From Aurantiacibacter arachoides (GTDB taxonomy: Bacteria > Pseudomonadota > Alphaproteobacteria > Sphingomonadales > Sphingomonadaceae), in assembly GCF_009827335.1 (NCBI RefSeq), contig NZ_WTYH01000001.1:248001-312000 (forward strand): DNA of 64,000 nt. Direction: 5' to 3'. Shown here one piece after another: positions 56,391-64,000 of the stretch. The number at the start of each line of letters is the position of its first letter. Positions within the stretch are counted from its first letter, which is position 1. The notes beneath the pieces were generated by a model, which was not told the origin of the DNA, did no database searches, and saw nothing but the letters and a program-made list of their open reading frames with translations. A program made the translations under genes and the position numbers.

Positions 56391-56644
56391 TGGCGGTGCG
56401 CGGTGCCTCGCTGGCGGTCCTCGCCCTGCTCACGCTCAATGCCTGCGGCGAAACCGCCAACGACGAAAGCGACGACCTCGTGGTGTCCGCCGAGGAACCC
56501 ATCGTGATCGCGGAAGAGCCGATGGTCGACCCGATGCCGACCGAAACCGCTTCGGGCGCGGAGGCGGTGGAAGGCGAACTGCCCGCGGACGATGGCGACG
56601 AGTCCGGCCAGCCGGACGACGCGCCCCTATCCGAAGGGCTCTAG
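56390..56644 (+). CDS. Small acidic lipoprotein (84 aa)
   Basis: A signal sequence with lipobox LNAC (Cys19) precedes about 65 residues that are strongly acidic (Glu/Asp/Pro-rich) and likely unstructured. GGAGGA overlaps the end of lptG. Three in-frame starts are close together: ATG 56387, ATG 56390 and GTG 56396; 56390 is used here. It is probably co-transcribed with lptFG, but a role in LPS export is only positional. Its end overlaps the convergent desaturase gene by four bases. Confidence 0.6.
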   Translation: MAVRGASLAVLALLTLNACGETANDESDDLVVSAEEPIVIAEEPMVDPMPTETASGAEAVEGELPADDGDESGQPDDAPLSEGL

Positions 56645-57714
56645 CCGCGCCTGCCCATCGTCGACCGGGCGATCCGCCCGACCAACGGCCACATGCCGGC
56701 ATGGCTTGACTCGGCAAAGGTCGATTGCGGACCGAGGTGCGCCGAGATGCGCCGGTGCGCCTCGTGCAGCGAGTGATAGGGCATCGACGGGATGAGGTGG
56801 TGGACGGCGTGATACCGCAGCCCCACCGGCGCCCAGGCCCCGGCGATGACGCGCGGCACGTTGACGCTGTCGAGATACTGCGCGGTCACCGTCATCGCCT
56901 CGCCCTCGTTCTCCCACAGGTGGGCCACCAGCGTGCGCAGCTGGTTGAACACGGCGACGGCCGCGGTGACTGCCATCGCGATCAACAGCGGCCGCCATCC
57001 CAGCCACAGCGGCGTGGTCATCAGGAATATCGCCCAGATGCTTGCGCCCAGTTCCTGGAACAGGAACCAGCCGCGCAGCTTGGCGTCGGCCGGTTTGCGG
57101 CGGAACTGCGGGTTGATCGACAGGGCGGAAAACCGCTCCCACGCAAGGCGGCGCAGCGGCGGGATCAGCAGGCCAAGCGGCGTGAGAACGCCCCAGCGGA
57201 ACAGCAATGCAACAGGTGCCAGTGCGGCGACAAGGACGAACAGCGGCAGGCTCCACGGTTTCATCAGGGCCAGCGGCATGTATTCCGGGTCCTCCTGCGT
57301 GCCGTACTTGGTGCGCGCGTGGTGCAGGGTGTGGACGTGCTCGTACATCAGGCTGGGGGTGAGCATCGGGATGCCGACGAGCAGGTTCCAGGCCGTGCGG
57401 AAGCCAGGCAGGGCATCGCGGTGCAGGTGGCTGATCTCGTGAATGAACAGCAGCGCGCGATACAGCGCGAAGACCGCAACCAGGGCGCAGGTCCAGGCGA
57501 TCCACGGCGTCTGGCTGAGGATGGTGCCTGCCAGCGCGGCATAGCCGACCGTGGCGGACAGCAGCATGTCGGGCCAGTAGATCGACGGTTTCGCCTCGGT
57601 GATGTCGCGCGTCAGCTCCACCGCGGCGCGCAGCATCGCCTTGTCATCGGGAATGTTGGCGTGCACCCGCCTACGTCCGGCGGCATCGCCGGAAAGGGCA
57701 GGGTCCAATATCAT
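56641..57714 (-). CDS. Membrane fatty acid desaturase family protein
   Basis: A 357-residue di-iron membrane enzyme. The three His boxes are HEISH, HTLHH and HAVHH, with four or more hydrophobic segments between them, as in acyl-lipid desaturases. The substrate and double-bond position cannot be assigned; carotenoid- or sphingolipid-type desaturases and hydroxylases share these motifs. ATG 57714 (MILDPALSGDAAGRR) was chosen over an upstream start that would overlap the divergent gene at 57815. Confidence 0.87.
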   Translation of the reverse strand: MILDPALSGDAAGRRRVHANIPDDKAMLRAAVELTRDITEAKPSIYWPDMLLSATVGYAALAGTILSQTPWIAWTCALVAVFALYRALLFIHEISHLHRDALPGFRTAWNLLVGIPMLTPSLMYEHVHTLHHARTKYGTQEDPEYMPLALMKPWSLPLFVLVAALAPVALLFRWGVLTPLGLLIPPLRRLAWERFSALSINPQFRRKPADAKLRGWFLFQELGASIWAIFLMTTPLWLGWRPLLIAMAVTAAVAVFNQLRTLVAHLWENEGEAMTVTAQYLDSVNVPRVIAGAWAPVGLRYHAVHHLIPSMPYHSLHEAHRRISAHLGPQSTFAESSHAGMWPLVGRIARSTMGRRG

Positions 57715-57814
57715 CGTTGCATCGCTCACTTCGGCGTATTCCCGGATGGTCTGGCTTGACACGCCGCCCGTAGCGCAACCAGTGCTGCGCCAAGCTGAAT
57801 GGAAGGCGTTTTGC

Positions 57815-58972
57815 GTGGCTGCTGAAATAGATATTGCACCCGTTTCGGGCAAGGGCGACCTCAATGCCTTCATCGAACTCGCCTACACCCTGAACGCCAG
57901 CGATCCCAACTGGGTGCCGCCCCTGCGCGCCGACGTTCGCGAACTGCTGACGCCGGGCAAGAACCCGTTTCACGATCACGCCAGGGTACAGCTGTTTCTC
58001 GCCCGCCGGAATGGCAGGGTGGTGGGGCGCATCTCTGCCCACTACGACGAACTGGCGTTGCAACAGCCGCCCGAACAGGGCATGGGGCCGGGCACGGGCA
58101 ACTGGGGCATGTTCGAGGCGGCGGACGAGCCCGTGGCCGCCGCACTGATCGCCGGCGCGGAGCAGTGGCTGCGCGACCAGAACATGACCCGCGTGCTGGC
58201 GCCGATCAGCCTGTCCATCTGGGAGGAGCCCGGCCTGCTGGTGCAGGGCTTCGATCATGCCCCGATGCTGCTCATGGGTCACAACAAGCCGGAATACCGG
58301 GGCTGGATTGAACGACAGGGCTACGCCAAGGCCAAGAGCCTCTACACCTACGACATCCACACTCTGGCCGACGGGTTTCCCGACCTCATCAACCGGATCG
58401 TCGCATCGGGCGAACGGTCGAGCCGCATCACGGTGCGCGAGGTCGACCTGTCGCGGTTCGAGGAAGATGCGGCGATCTGCATCGATATCCTCAACCAGGC
58501 CTGGTCGCGGAACTGGGGTTTCGTGCCCTTTACCGAGGCGGAAAAGGCCTATGGCGCGAAAAAGCTCAAGCCGTTGATCCTGAAGGGCGCGAACATGATC
58601 GCCTACGTCGACGGCGAACCCGCCGCCTTCATGCTCGCGTGGCCCGACATCAATCGCAAGCTGAAGGATTATGGCGGCAGGCTGTTCCCCTTCAACTGGG
58701 CGAAGTTGCTGTGGTGGCTGCGCGATCCCGACGATGCCAATTTCCGCGTGCCCCTGATGGGCGTGGTGCCCAAGTATCAGAACTCGCGCATGGCGAGCCA
58801 GCTGGCCTTCATGATGATCGAGTACATCCGCCGCTACGCCGTCGGCAGCCACGGGGCGCACCGTGCGGAGATCGGCTGGATCCTGGAGGACAACCAGGGC
58901 ATGGTGGCCATAGCCGATGCCATCCGGTCGCGCGTGAACCGCGAATATCGCATCTTTTCCAAGGACCTGTAG
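57815..58972 (+). CDS. GNAT-like N-acyltransferase of unknown substrate (385 aa)
   Basis: A 385-residue soluble protein with an N-terminal half (NAFIELAYTLNASDPNWVPP, VGRISAHYDEL) and C-terminal half (ANMIAYVDGEPAAFMLAWPD) that each resemble GNAT-type strands and helices. Proteins like this are annotated as N-acetyltransferases in sphingomonads, but a clear acetyl-CoA loop is not obvious. GTG 57815 follows GGAAGG. It is divergent from the desaturase gene. The assignment is to a fold, not a reaction. Confidence 0.65.
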   Translation: MAAEIDIAPVSGKGDLNAFIELAYTLNASDPNWVPPLRADVRELLTPGKNPFHDHARVQLFLARRNGRVVGRISAHYDELALQQPPEQGMGPGTGNWGMFEAADEPVAAALIAGAEQWLRDQNMTRVLAPISLSIWEEPGLLVQGFDHAPMLLMGHNKPEYRGWIERQGYAKAKSLYTYDIHTLADGFPDLINRIVASGERSSRITVREVDLSRFEEDAAICIDILNQAWSRNWGFVPFTEAEKAYGAKKLKPLILKGANMIAYVDGEPAAFMLAWPDINRKLKDYGGRLFPFNWAKLLWWLRDPDDANFRVPLMGVVPKYQNSRMASQLAFMMIEYIRRYAVGSHGAHRAEIGWILEDNQGMVAIADAIRSRVNREYRIFSKDL

Positions 58973-58991
58973 ATACCCTTCGGAGAAGCAG

Positions 58992-59017
58992 GGAACTTGC
59001 CTGCCTTTCGCGACGTT
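58992..59017 (+). promoter_or_regulatory. EcfG-type promoter of the single-domain response regulator
   Basis: GGAAC (58992-58996), 17 bases, CGTT (59014-59017), an exact EcfG consensus. It lies 46 bases before the ATG of the receiver protein gene. Confidence 0.75.
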
Positions 59018-59063
59018 GGATGGTCTGGGTGCCGCAAGTGCATCCGAAAGGTTCGTCGCGCTC

Positions 59064-59510
59064 ATGCCATCAAAAGACAAGTCGCTGGATTCCGCCAAGA
59101 CCGCTGCCCGCGGCAAGGCGCTCGGCCGCGTGTTGCTGGTGGAGGATGATCCCGTGCTGGCGATGACGCTGGAGGACGCATTCCTGCGCGCCGGCACGCG
59201 CGAGGTGGTGATCTGCACGACGATGCAGGCCACCAAGCTGGAACTCGAAAAGAACGAGCGAACCGATGCCATCGTGCTCGACGTTCATCTGGGTGACCGG
59301 AACGATGGCTGGGCCATTGCCGAGATCGTCACCATGCTTGGCGCGCGGCCGCCGCGCATCGCCTTTTCCACCGGGTCGCCCGAATCGATACCGCCCGAGG
59401 TTGCCGAATTGGGTCCGGTCTTTGAGAAGCCCTACGACCCCGATCTGCTGGTTCAGGAACTGTCCGCTCGCGAGCAGAAGCGCGGGCTGATCGCGCGCAT
59501 GTTCGGCTGA
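59064..59510 (+). CDS. Single-domain response regulator, SdrG-like
   Basis: A 148-residue protein that is mostly one receiver domain. Acidic residues are in LLVEDDPVLAM, the phospho-acceptor Asp is in IVLDVHLGDRNDG, the switch Ser/Thr is in IAFSTGSPES, and the Lys is in FEKPYD. There is no output domain. The PPRIAFSTGS loop resembles that of FAT-GUY receivers such as SdrG, which modulate the general stress response in Sphingomonas. Its EcfG-type promoter and its position next to phyR support that. ATG 59064 was chosen. Confidence 0.8.
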   Translation: MPSKDKSLDSAKTAARGKALGRVLLVEDDPVLAMTLEDAFLRAGTREVVICTTMQATKLELEKNERTDAIVLDVHLGDRNDGWAIAEIVTMLGARPPRIAFSTGSPESIPPEVAELGPVFEKPYDPDLLVQELSAREQKRGLIARMFG

Positions 59511-59609
59511 GCGGCGCGCCCGCTTTTCCACACTCGAACACTATCGACGTAGGTGGCCCGGTGCGTCTGGTGCTGCCACCTGATTTTCCGTCTTGTTTTG
59601 CACGCGATG

Positions 59610-59702
59610 AAAAAAAAGGCCTCCGTTCGTTGTGAACGGAGGCCTTTCGGGATCGTGTCACCGGCCGCTTGGACGGGAGGGGGGTCTCGGCGGTGACATA
59701 GA
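59610..59702 (-). ncRNA. Candidate EcfG-dependent small RNA with C-rich loop
   Basis: The minus strand between the receiver gene and phyR has the full layout of a trans-acting sRNA. The start at about 59702-59698 is predicted from a GGAAC-N16-CATT promoter. A first hairpin follows (GTCACCG, 59697-59691, with CGGTGAC, 59663-59657), whose loop carries CCCCCCTCCC (59684-59675). A perfect 14-bp terminator hairpin (59647-59615) ends in an 8-base U-tract (59617-59610). There is no convincing open frame. Length would be about 93 nt. Expression is not shown; the start site is an estimate. Confidence 0.55.
59615..59647. terminator. Perfect 14-bp intrinsic terminator shared by the receiver gene and the sRNA
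   Basis: AAAGGCCTCCGTTC (59615-59628) pairs with GAACGGAGGCCTTT (59634-59647) around GTTGT. On the minus strand it is followed by a U8 tract, so it is strongest for leftward transcription; on the plus strand only three T residues follow. Confidence 0.85.
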
Positions 59703-59705
59703 CTA

Positions 59706-59730
59706 AATGACCCTCCCGAATTTGCGTTCC
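59706..59730 (-). promoter_or_regulatory. Near-consensus EcfG-type promoter of the candidate sRNA
   Basis: On the minus strand GGAAC (59730-59726) is followed by 16 bases and CATT (59709-59706), one mismatch from CGTT. An AT-rich run (T9 around 59750-59742) lies just upstream and could act as an UP element. Confidence 0.5.
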
Positions 59731-59818
59731 CAGGCGTTTTCAAAAAAAAATGGGAAAATATGTGTCGACTGTGGCGACGGCGGATTTTAGGGCCTGTCGA
59801 CAGCCCAGCCAGCCGTTC

Positions 59819-59843
59819 GGAACCCTCCGCGCGCGCAATCGTT
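59819..59843 (+). promoter_or_regulatory. EcfG-type promoter of phyR
   Basis: GGAAC (59819-59823), 16 bases, CGTT (59840-59843), an exact EcfG consensus, 33 bases before the phyR ATG. It implies positive feedback on phyR under stress. Confidence 0.85.
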
Positions 59844-59876
59844 GTTGGGCGACGAATTTTCACGGGAAGGGTACCT

Positions 59877-60671
59877 ATGTCCATCGGCGCCGAAGTCGCA
59901 GCTCATCTTCCGTTTCTCCGCCGCTACGCCCGCGCGCTGACCGGTTCGCAATCCACCGGCGATGCCTTCGTGCAGGCCACGCTCGAAGCCGCGCTGGCGG
60001 ATGAGGAGCTTGCCGAATCGCTGCGCGGTGGCCGGGTGCCGCTCTATCGTGCGTTCAACAAGGTGTGGTCGAGTGCCTACATGGAAGTCGACGAAGAACG
60101 GGATCACGGCTCGATCCATGAAATCGCCGCGCAGGACCAGCTGAAGCGCATCACGCCCATCAACCGTCAGGCCTTGCTGTTGACCACGGTGGAGGATTTC
60201 TCTCCCGCCGAGGCGGCCGATATCATGGGCGTGGGCGAAGGCGACGTGGAATCGCTGGTGCGCGAGGCCGTGGGCGAGATCGAGCGCGAGACCACCACCA
60301 GCGTGCTCATTATCGAGGACGAGCCGCTCATCTCCATGCAGCTCGAAGACCTGGTGCGCTCACTCGGGCACGAAATCTGCGGCACGGCGGCTACCCGCAC
60401 CCAGGCGCAGGAAGTGGTTGCCGGCAAGACGCCGGGCCTCGTGCTCGCCGATATCCAGCTGGCCGACGGGTCCTCGGGCCTCGACGCGGTTGACGATATC
60501 CTGGCCATCGATTCGGTGCCGGTGATCTTCATCACCGCCTATCCCGAACGGCTGCTGACGGGCGATCGCCCGGAGCCGACCTATCTCATCACCAAGCCCT
60601 TCCAGGAAGACACGGTGCGTGCGGCTATCAGCCAGGCACTGTTCTTCGGTTCAAGCCGCCCGCTCGACTGA
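59877..60671 (+). CDS. phyR: General stress response regulator PhyR
   Basis: The 264-residue anti-anti-sigma factor. Residues 1-140 form a sigma-like domain resembling EcfG regions 2 and 4, which binds NepR. Residues 142-255 form a receiver domain with E147/D148, phospho-acceptor D192 (LVLADIQLADG), T220 and K240. Phosphorylation opens the sigma-like domain to sequester NepR. ATG 59877 follows GGGAAGGG. The gene is 14 kb away from nepR-ecfG rather than adjacent. Its 3' end overlaps the convergent MATE gene by 21 bases. Confidence 0.95.
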   Translation: MSIGAEVAAHLPFLRRYARALTGSQSTGDAFVQATLEAALADEELAESLRGGRVPLYRAFNKVWSSAYMEVDEERDHGSIHEIAAQDQLKRITPINRQALLLTTVEDFSPAEAADIMGVGEGDVESLVREAVGEIERETTTSVLIIEDEPLISMQLEDLVRSLGHEICGTAATRTQAQEVVAGKTPGLVLADIQLADGSSGLDAVDDILAIDSVPVIFITAYPERLLTGDRPEPTYLITKPFQEDTVRAAISQALFFGSSRPLD

Positions 60672-62060
60672 CGCCTCCGGGGCGGGCTCCGGCAGGGGCT
60701 CGCCACCGGGCTCGCTTGTGCGCCACAGCACCCACCAGGCAATGGCCGCCGCCGCCAGCCCGCCCAGCAGGTTGGCGGCGAGTTCCGCCAGGTAGACAGC
60801 CTGCGTGCCGATCGTGGCGCGCGCCACCCAGGCGATGGGCACCATCACCAGCAGCACCCGTGCCAGCGAAAGCGCCAGTGCATGGCCCGCCCGGTCGATG
60901 GCGTTGAGTGCCCCGTTGACGACGATCAGCACGCCGTATCCGGCATAGCCCCACACCGAGATCGCGAGATAGGCCGACGTGGCGACGAGCACCTCAGGGT
61001 CTTCGGTAAACAGGCTGGCGAACCAGCGACGCGAAAAGAACAGCACGCCGGCCGCGCCAAGCCCGTAGGCGAGGCTGAACAGCCCGGCCTTGACCAGCGC
61101 CTCTCGCGCCCGGCCATGCTCCTGCGCGCCCCAGTTCTGACCGACGATGGCGCCGATCGAGCCTGACAGGGCCAGCAGCGGCACCACCGCAAAGGCCTGC
61201 AACCGCCCGCCGGTGCCGAACCCGGCGACCGCCGCCTGCCCTTCGTAGGCAAGCAGCGCGGTGAGTACCGCGAGGCCGGCGGGGTTGATGGCATTGGTAA
61301 AGGCCGCTGGCCCGGCGACGCGCCAGATCGCCTTGACCTGCCGCCGCCAGTTGCAGTTTTTCATCGACGCCGGCGCAAATGGCAGGTCGTGCCGTTCCAG
61401 CAGCCAGAAGGCGGCGACGATCGCCACCAGCCAGCCGCCCACCGTGGCCCAGGCGGCGCCCGCCACGCCCAGCCCCTCGAACCCGAAGGCGCCGGTGATC
61501 AGCAGCGGATCGAGCACCCAGTTGGCGGCGGAAAACAGCACCAGCACGGCGGTGTTGCTCTTGGCTGCGCCTTGGCCTCGCAGCACGCCGTTCATGCCCA
61601 TCATCGCCATCATCAGCGGAAAGCCCAGCGCGAAGGGTGCCATGTAGGCGTCGGTCAGCGACAGGATCTCGGCATCGGCCTGCATGGCCGCGAACAGCGG
61701 CCCGCGCAGCGCGTAGAGCGCGATGCCCAGCACCAGACCGGCAAAGGCACCCATCACCATGCCCAGGTTGGCGCGGGCCAGCGCTCGCTCGGCATCGCCT
61801 TCGCCCAGCGCGCGGCTGACCACCGAATTGATGCCCACCATCACCCCCACGCCAAGGCTTTGCAAGGCGGTGATGACGGGAAAGATGAAACTGATCGCGG
61901 CAAGTTCGGCCTTGCCCAGGCGACCGACGAAATAGGCATCGACGATCCCGACCGACATGATCGCCGCCACGCCCACGATGGCGGGCGCGGTCTGCCGCAC
62001 GAGATGTCCGTTGATCGGACCGGTGATAAGCTTGGCGCGGCTGGCCTGCGGTTCGGTCAT
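60651..62060 (-). CDS. MATE family efflux transporter
   Basis: A 469-residue multidrug and toxin extrusion-type transporter with 12 hydrophobic segments in two homologous MatE halves (APAIVGVAAIMSVGIVDAYF and AGPAAFTNAINPAGLAVLTA lead each half). The C-terminal 25 residues are Glu/Pro-rich. ATG 62060 (MTEPQASRAKLITGPING) begins the family-like N-terminus; the much longer open frame upstream is antisense to the DUF885 gene. Substrates and coupling ion are not predictable. Confidence 0.9.
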   Translation of the reverse strand: MTEPQASRAKLITGPINGHLVRQTAPAIVGVAAIMSVGIVDAYFVGRLGKAELAAISFIFPVITALQSLGVGVMVGINSVVSRALGEGDAERALARANLGMVMGAFAGLVLGIALYALRGPLFAAMQADAEILSLTDAYMAPFALGFPLMMAMMGMNGVLRGQGAAKSNTAVLVLFSAANWVLDPLLITGAFGFEGLGVAGAAWATVGGWLVAIVAAFWLLERHDLPFAPASMKNCNWRRQVKAIWRVAGPAAFTNAINPAGLAVLTALLAYEGQAAVAGFGTGGRLQAFAVVPLLALSGSIGAIVGQNWGAQEHGRAREALVKAGLFSLAYGLGAAGVLFFSRRWFASLFTEDPEVLVATSAYLAISVWGYAGYGVLIVVNGALNAIDRAGHALALSLARVLLVMVPIAWVARATIGTQAVYLAELAANLLGGLAAAAIAWWVLWRTSEPGGEPLPEPAPEASVERAA

Positions 62061-62138
62061 TATGGCGCGCGATGGACGTTTGCGGGATGGAGGGCAAGCG
62101 CCTAGCACCACGTTCAAAGCTTGCCGAAAGGATCGCAC

Positions 62139-63905
62139 ATGAAGATCGCCCCCTCGTTCAGCGCCGCCTTGTCCGCGTTGTTGCTTGCCACCGTTGCCGC
62201 TCCGCCCATTGCCGCCCAGGAAGCGGGCGCGTCCGATGCCGCGCTGCAGGCGCTGTATGGCGAATACTACGACTGGACGCTGGAGCGCGCCGGCTATTAC
62301 GAGACCGCCAGCGGCGAGATCGAGCAGGGGCCCACCCTGTCGGACCAGAGCGCCGCCGCGCGCGAGACCAATGCCGCTGCCGCCGCCGCCTTCCTTGCAA
62401 GGCTGGACGCGATCGATACCGCGGCGCTTTCCCCCACGGAACGCGTCAACGCCGCCGTGCTGCGGGCGGTGCTGGCCGAGGGGATCGGCGATGCGACCTA
62501 CCGCGAATGGGAAATGCCGTTCGATTCCGATTCCAACTTCTGGACCTACCTCGATGCGCCATCGGGCCTCGATACGGTGCGCGAATACGAAGACTACCTG
62601 GCTCGGATGCGGCAGGTGCCGCGCTATCTGGAGCAGAACGTGGCCAACGCCCGCACCGGCCTTGCCCGCGGCTTTTCCGTGCCGCGCGCCACGCTGGCGG
62701 GCCGCGACGAATCCGTGCGGCCCTACACCCAGCTCGAAGGCAACCCGTTCCTGGCAGCCTTCGACCAGATGCCGCAACGTATCCCCGAGGCTGAGCGCGC
62801 ACGGCTGCGGGCCGAGGCGCAGGCGGTGATCGCGCAGGACATCGTGCCCGCCTACACCGCCTTGCTGGCCTTTTTGCGCGACGACTATTTTCCCGCCGCG
62901 CGCGAGACGCTGGCCGCCGAGGCCATGCCCGATGGCGCGGCCTATTATGCGCAGAACATCCGGCAGTACACGACGCTGGACATGGGTGCCGAGGCAATCC
63001 ACGCGGTGGGCCTTGCCGAGGTGGCGCGGATCGAGGCGGCGATGCAGGCGATCATGGACGAGGTCGGCTTTTCCGGCTCCATCGCCGAGTTCAACGAGGC
63101 GCTGCGCAGCGATCCGCGTTTCGTTGCCGCCACGCCCGACGAACTGATGGGCGTTGCCGCCTACGTCCAGGTCCGCGTCGATGGCGAGATTGAGCGATAT
63201 TTCGGCTTCCTGCCGCGCGCGCGATTCTCCATCCGCCCGGTGCCCGATGCCATCGCGCCGTTCTATACCGCCGGGCGCGGGGGTGAGGATTACTGCCAGA
63301 TCAACACCCACGATCTGCCCAGCCGGCCGGTCTACAACATCCCCGCGCTTACCCTTCACGAATGTTCGCCCGGGCACAGCTTCCAGGCCAATTTCCAGCG
63401 CGAGGTGACGGGCGAGCTGCCCGCCTTCCGCCGCAACCTGTATTTCAGCGGCATGGGCGAGGGGTGGGGCCTCTACACCGAGTTCTTGGGCGAGGAGATG
63501 GGCATCTACCGCACGCCCTACGAACGCTACGGCCGGCTGAGCTACGAGATGTGGCGCGCCGCGCGGCTGGTGATAGATACCGGCATCCATCACTATGGCT
63601 GGACGCGGGAACAGGCGGTCGATTACCTTGCGGGCCGCACCGCGCTCTCCCGCCACGAGGTCGGGACCGAGGTGGATCGGTATATCAGCTGGCCGGGACA
63701 GGCGCTGGCCTACAAGCTGGGCGAGATGACCATCCGCCGCTTGCGGGGAGAGGCCGAGGCGGCGCTGGGCGATGCCTTTGACATCCGCAAGTTCCACGAT
63801 GTGGTGCTGGCTCTGGGATCCGTCCCGCTGCCGGTGCTGGAAGAGCGGATCGCCGGCTTCATTGCCGACGGCGGGCAGGGACTGGCGGACGTCACCTACG
63901 ACTAG
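62139..63905 (+). CDS. DUF885 family secreted protein (putative metallohydrolase)
   Basis: A 588-residue exported protein with a signal peptide (to about PPIAAQ). The DUF885 domain contains a zinc-type motif HECSPGHSF (HExxxH) and downstream GMGEGWGLYTEFLGEEMG, where a Glu could be the third ligand. Family members are described as carboxypeptidase-like hydrolases, with little direct evidence. ATG 62139 follows GAAAGGATC. It is divergent from the MATE gene across 78 bases and converges on a dehydrogenase gene at the window edge. Confidence 0.85.
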   Translation: MKIAPSFSAALSALLLATVAAPPIAAQEAGASDAALQALYGEYYDWTLERAGYYETASGEIEQGPTLSDQSAAARETNAAAAAAFLARLDAIDTAALSPTERVNAAVLRAVLAEGIGDATYREWEMPFDSDSNFWTYLDAPSGLDTVREYEDYLARMRQVPRYLEQNVANARTGLARGFSVPRATLAGRDESVRPYTQLEGNPFLAAFDQMPQRIPEAERARLRAEAQAVIAQDIVPAYTALLAFLRDDYFPAARETLAAEAMPDGAAYYAQNIRQYTTLDMGAEAIHAVGLAEVARIEAAMQAIMDEVGFSGSIAEFNEALRSDPRFVAATPDELMGVAAYVQVRVDGEIERYFGFLPRARFSIRPVPDAIAPFYTAGRGGEDYCQINTHDLPSRPVYNIPALTLHECSPGHSFQANFQREVTGELPAFRRNLYFSGMGEGWGLYTEFLGEEMGIYRTPYERYGRLSYEMWRAARLVIDTGIHHYGWTREQAVDYLAGRTALSRHEVGTEVDRYISWPGQALAYKLGEMTIRRLRGEAEAALGDAFDIRKFHDVVLALGSVPLPVLEERIAGFIADGGQGLADVTYD

Positions 63906-63927
63906 GCGGACCCAGTCAGGCCGCGAT

Positions 63928-64000
63928 CAGGGCGCGATCAGCACCTTGCACTGCGCGTTGGGGCGTTTCAGCGTTTCGAAGACACGGGGCACGTCGTCCA
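63928..64000 (-). CDS. C-terminal end of a probable zinc-type alcohol dehydrogenase (partial)
   Basis: The minus strand reads DDVPRVFETLKRPNAQCKVL and then IAP and a stop at 63930-63928; the rest lies beyond the window. The VFETLKRPNAQCKVLI-like ending resembles medium-chain, zinc-dependent alcohol dehydrogenases, but only about 24 residues are available. Confidence 0.45.

Noticed and set aside
60651..63797. 1048-codon minus-strand frame upstream of the MATE start
   Set aside because: Only the part from 62060 is MATE-like. The rest is antisense to the DUF885 gene, so a fusion is not credible.

Overview
The window looks like a chromosomal segment of a GC-rich alphaproteobacterium, most likely order Sphingomonadales and possibly Erythrobacteraceae. 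The evidence is the NepR/EcfG/PhyR general stress response, an HWE-type histidine kinase, class I PHA synthase with a phasin, a TonB-dependent receptor paired with a MarR regulator, and an RDD/SpoIIM/DUF58/MoxR cluster. No insertion sequence, prophage, CRISPR array or rRNA was seen. Three tRNAs are present: Gln(CUG), Thr(CGU) and Cys(GCA). Gene names come from reading the translations; no database search was run.

Layout. 0-5 kb: the C-terminal part of a Ser/Thr-rich PEP-CTERM-like surface protein, aconitase, a tiny membrane protein and a DMT exporter. 5-12 kb: two convergent L,D-transpeptidases, then a leftward run headed by ispG (55-residue protein, single-Cys thioredoxin-like lipoprotein, small lipoprotein, deacetylase-family protein, aspartic protease, glycosyltransferase-like protein). 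12-18 kb: ZntB-like transporter, KefB-type antiporter, GAF-EAL protein, GNAT and mechanosensitive channel. 18-24.4 kb: six tightly coupled genes for RDD, SpoIIM, DUF58, MoxR, DUF4350 and DUF4129 proteins. 24.5-28.6 kb: GNAT, pheA, membrane cytochrome c, rlmE and ppx/gppA.

28.7-34.6 kb is an apparent organoarsenical cluster: two arsenosugar-type glycosyltransferases, an epimerase, an ArsM-like methyltransferase, a flavin disulfide-oxidoreductase-like enzyme and a radical SAM protein that is not ArsS-like. 35-43 kb: tRNA-Gln, LOG protein, TonB receptor/MarR pair, thiD, glmM, sodB. 43.4-46.1 kb: nepR-ecfG divergent from a CHASE/HWE kinase, followed by modABC. 48-54 kb: tRNAs, PilZ, an OmpR-type winged-helix remnant behind an aminotransferase gene, phaC, phasin, clpS. 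54-59 kb: lptFG, lipoprotein, desaturase and an acetyltransferase-like protein. 59-64 kb: receiver protein, phyR, MATE exporter, DUF885 protein and the tail of a dehydrogenase.

The most interesting signal is in the stress-response genes. EcfG-type promoters (GGAAC-N16/17-CGTT) precede nepR-ecfG, the receiver gene and phyR. Between the last two lies an unannotated candidate small RNA on the minus strand (about 59702 to 59610), with a near-consensus EcfG promoter, a C-rich hairpin loop and a strong intrinsic terminator. This resembles the architecture of the Caulobacter stress sRNA GsrN.
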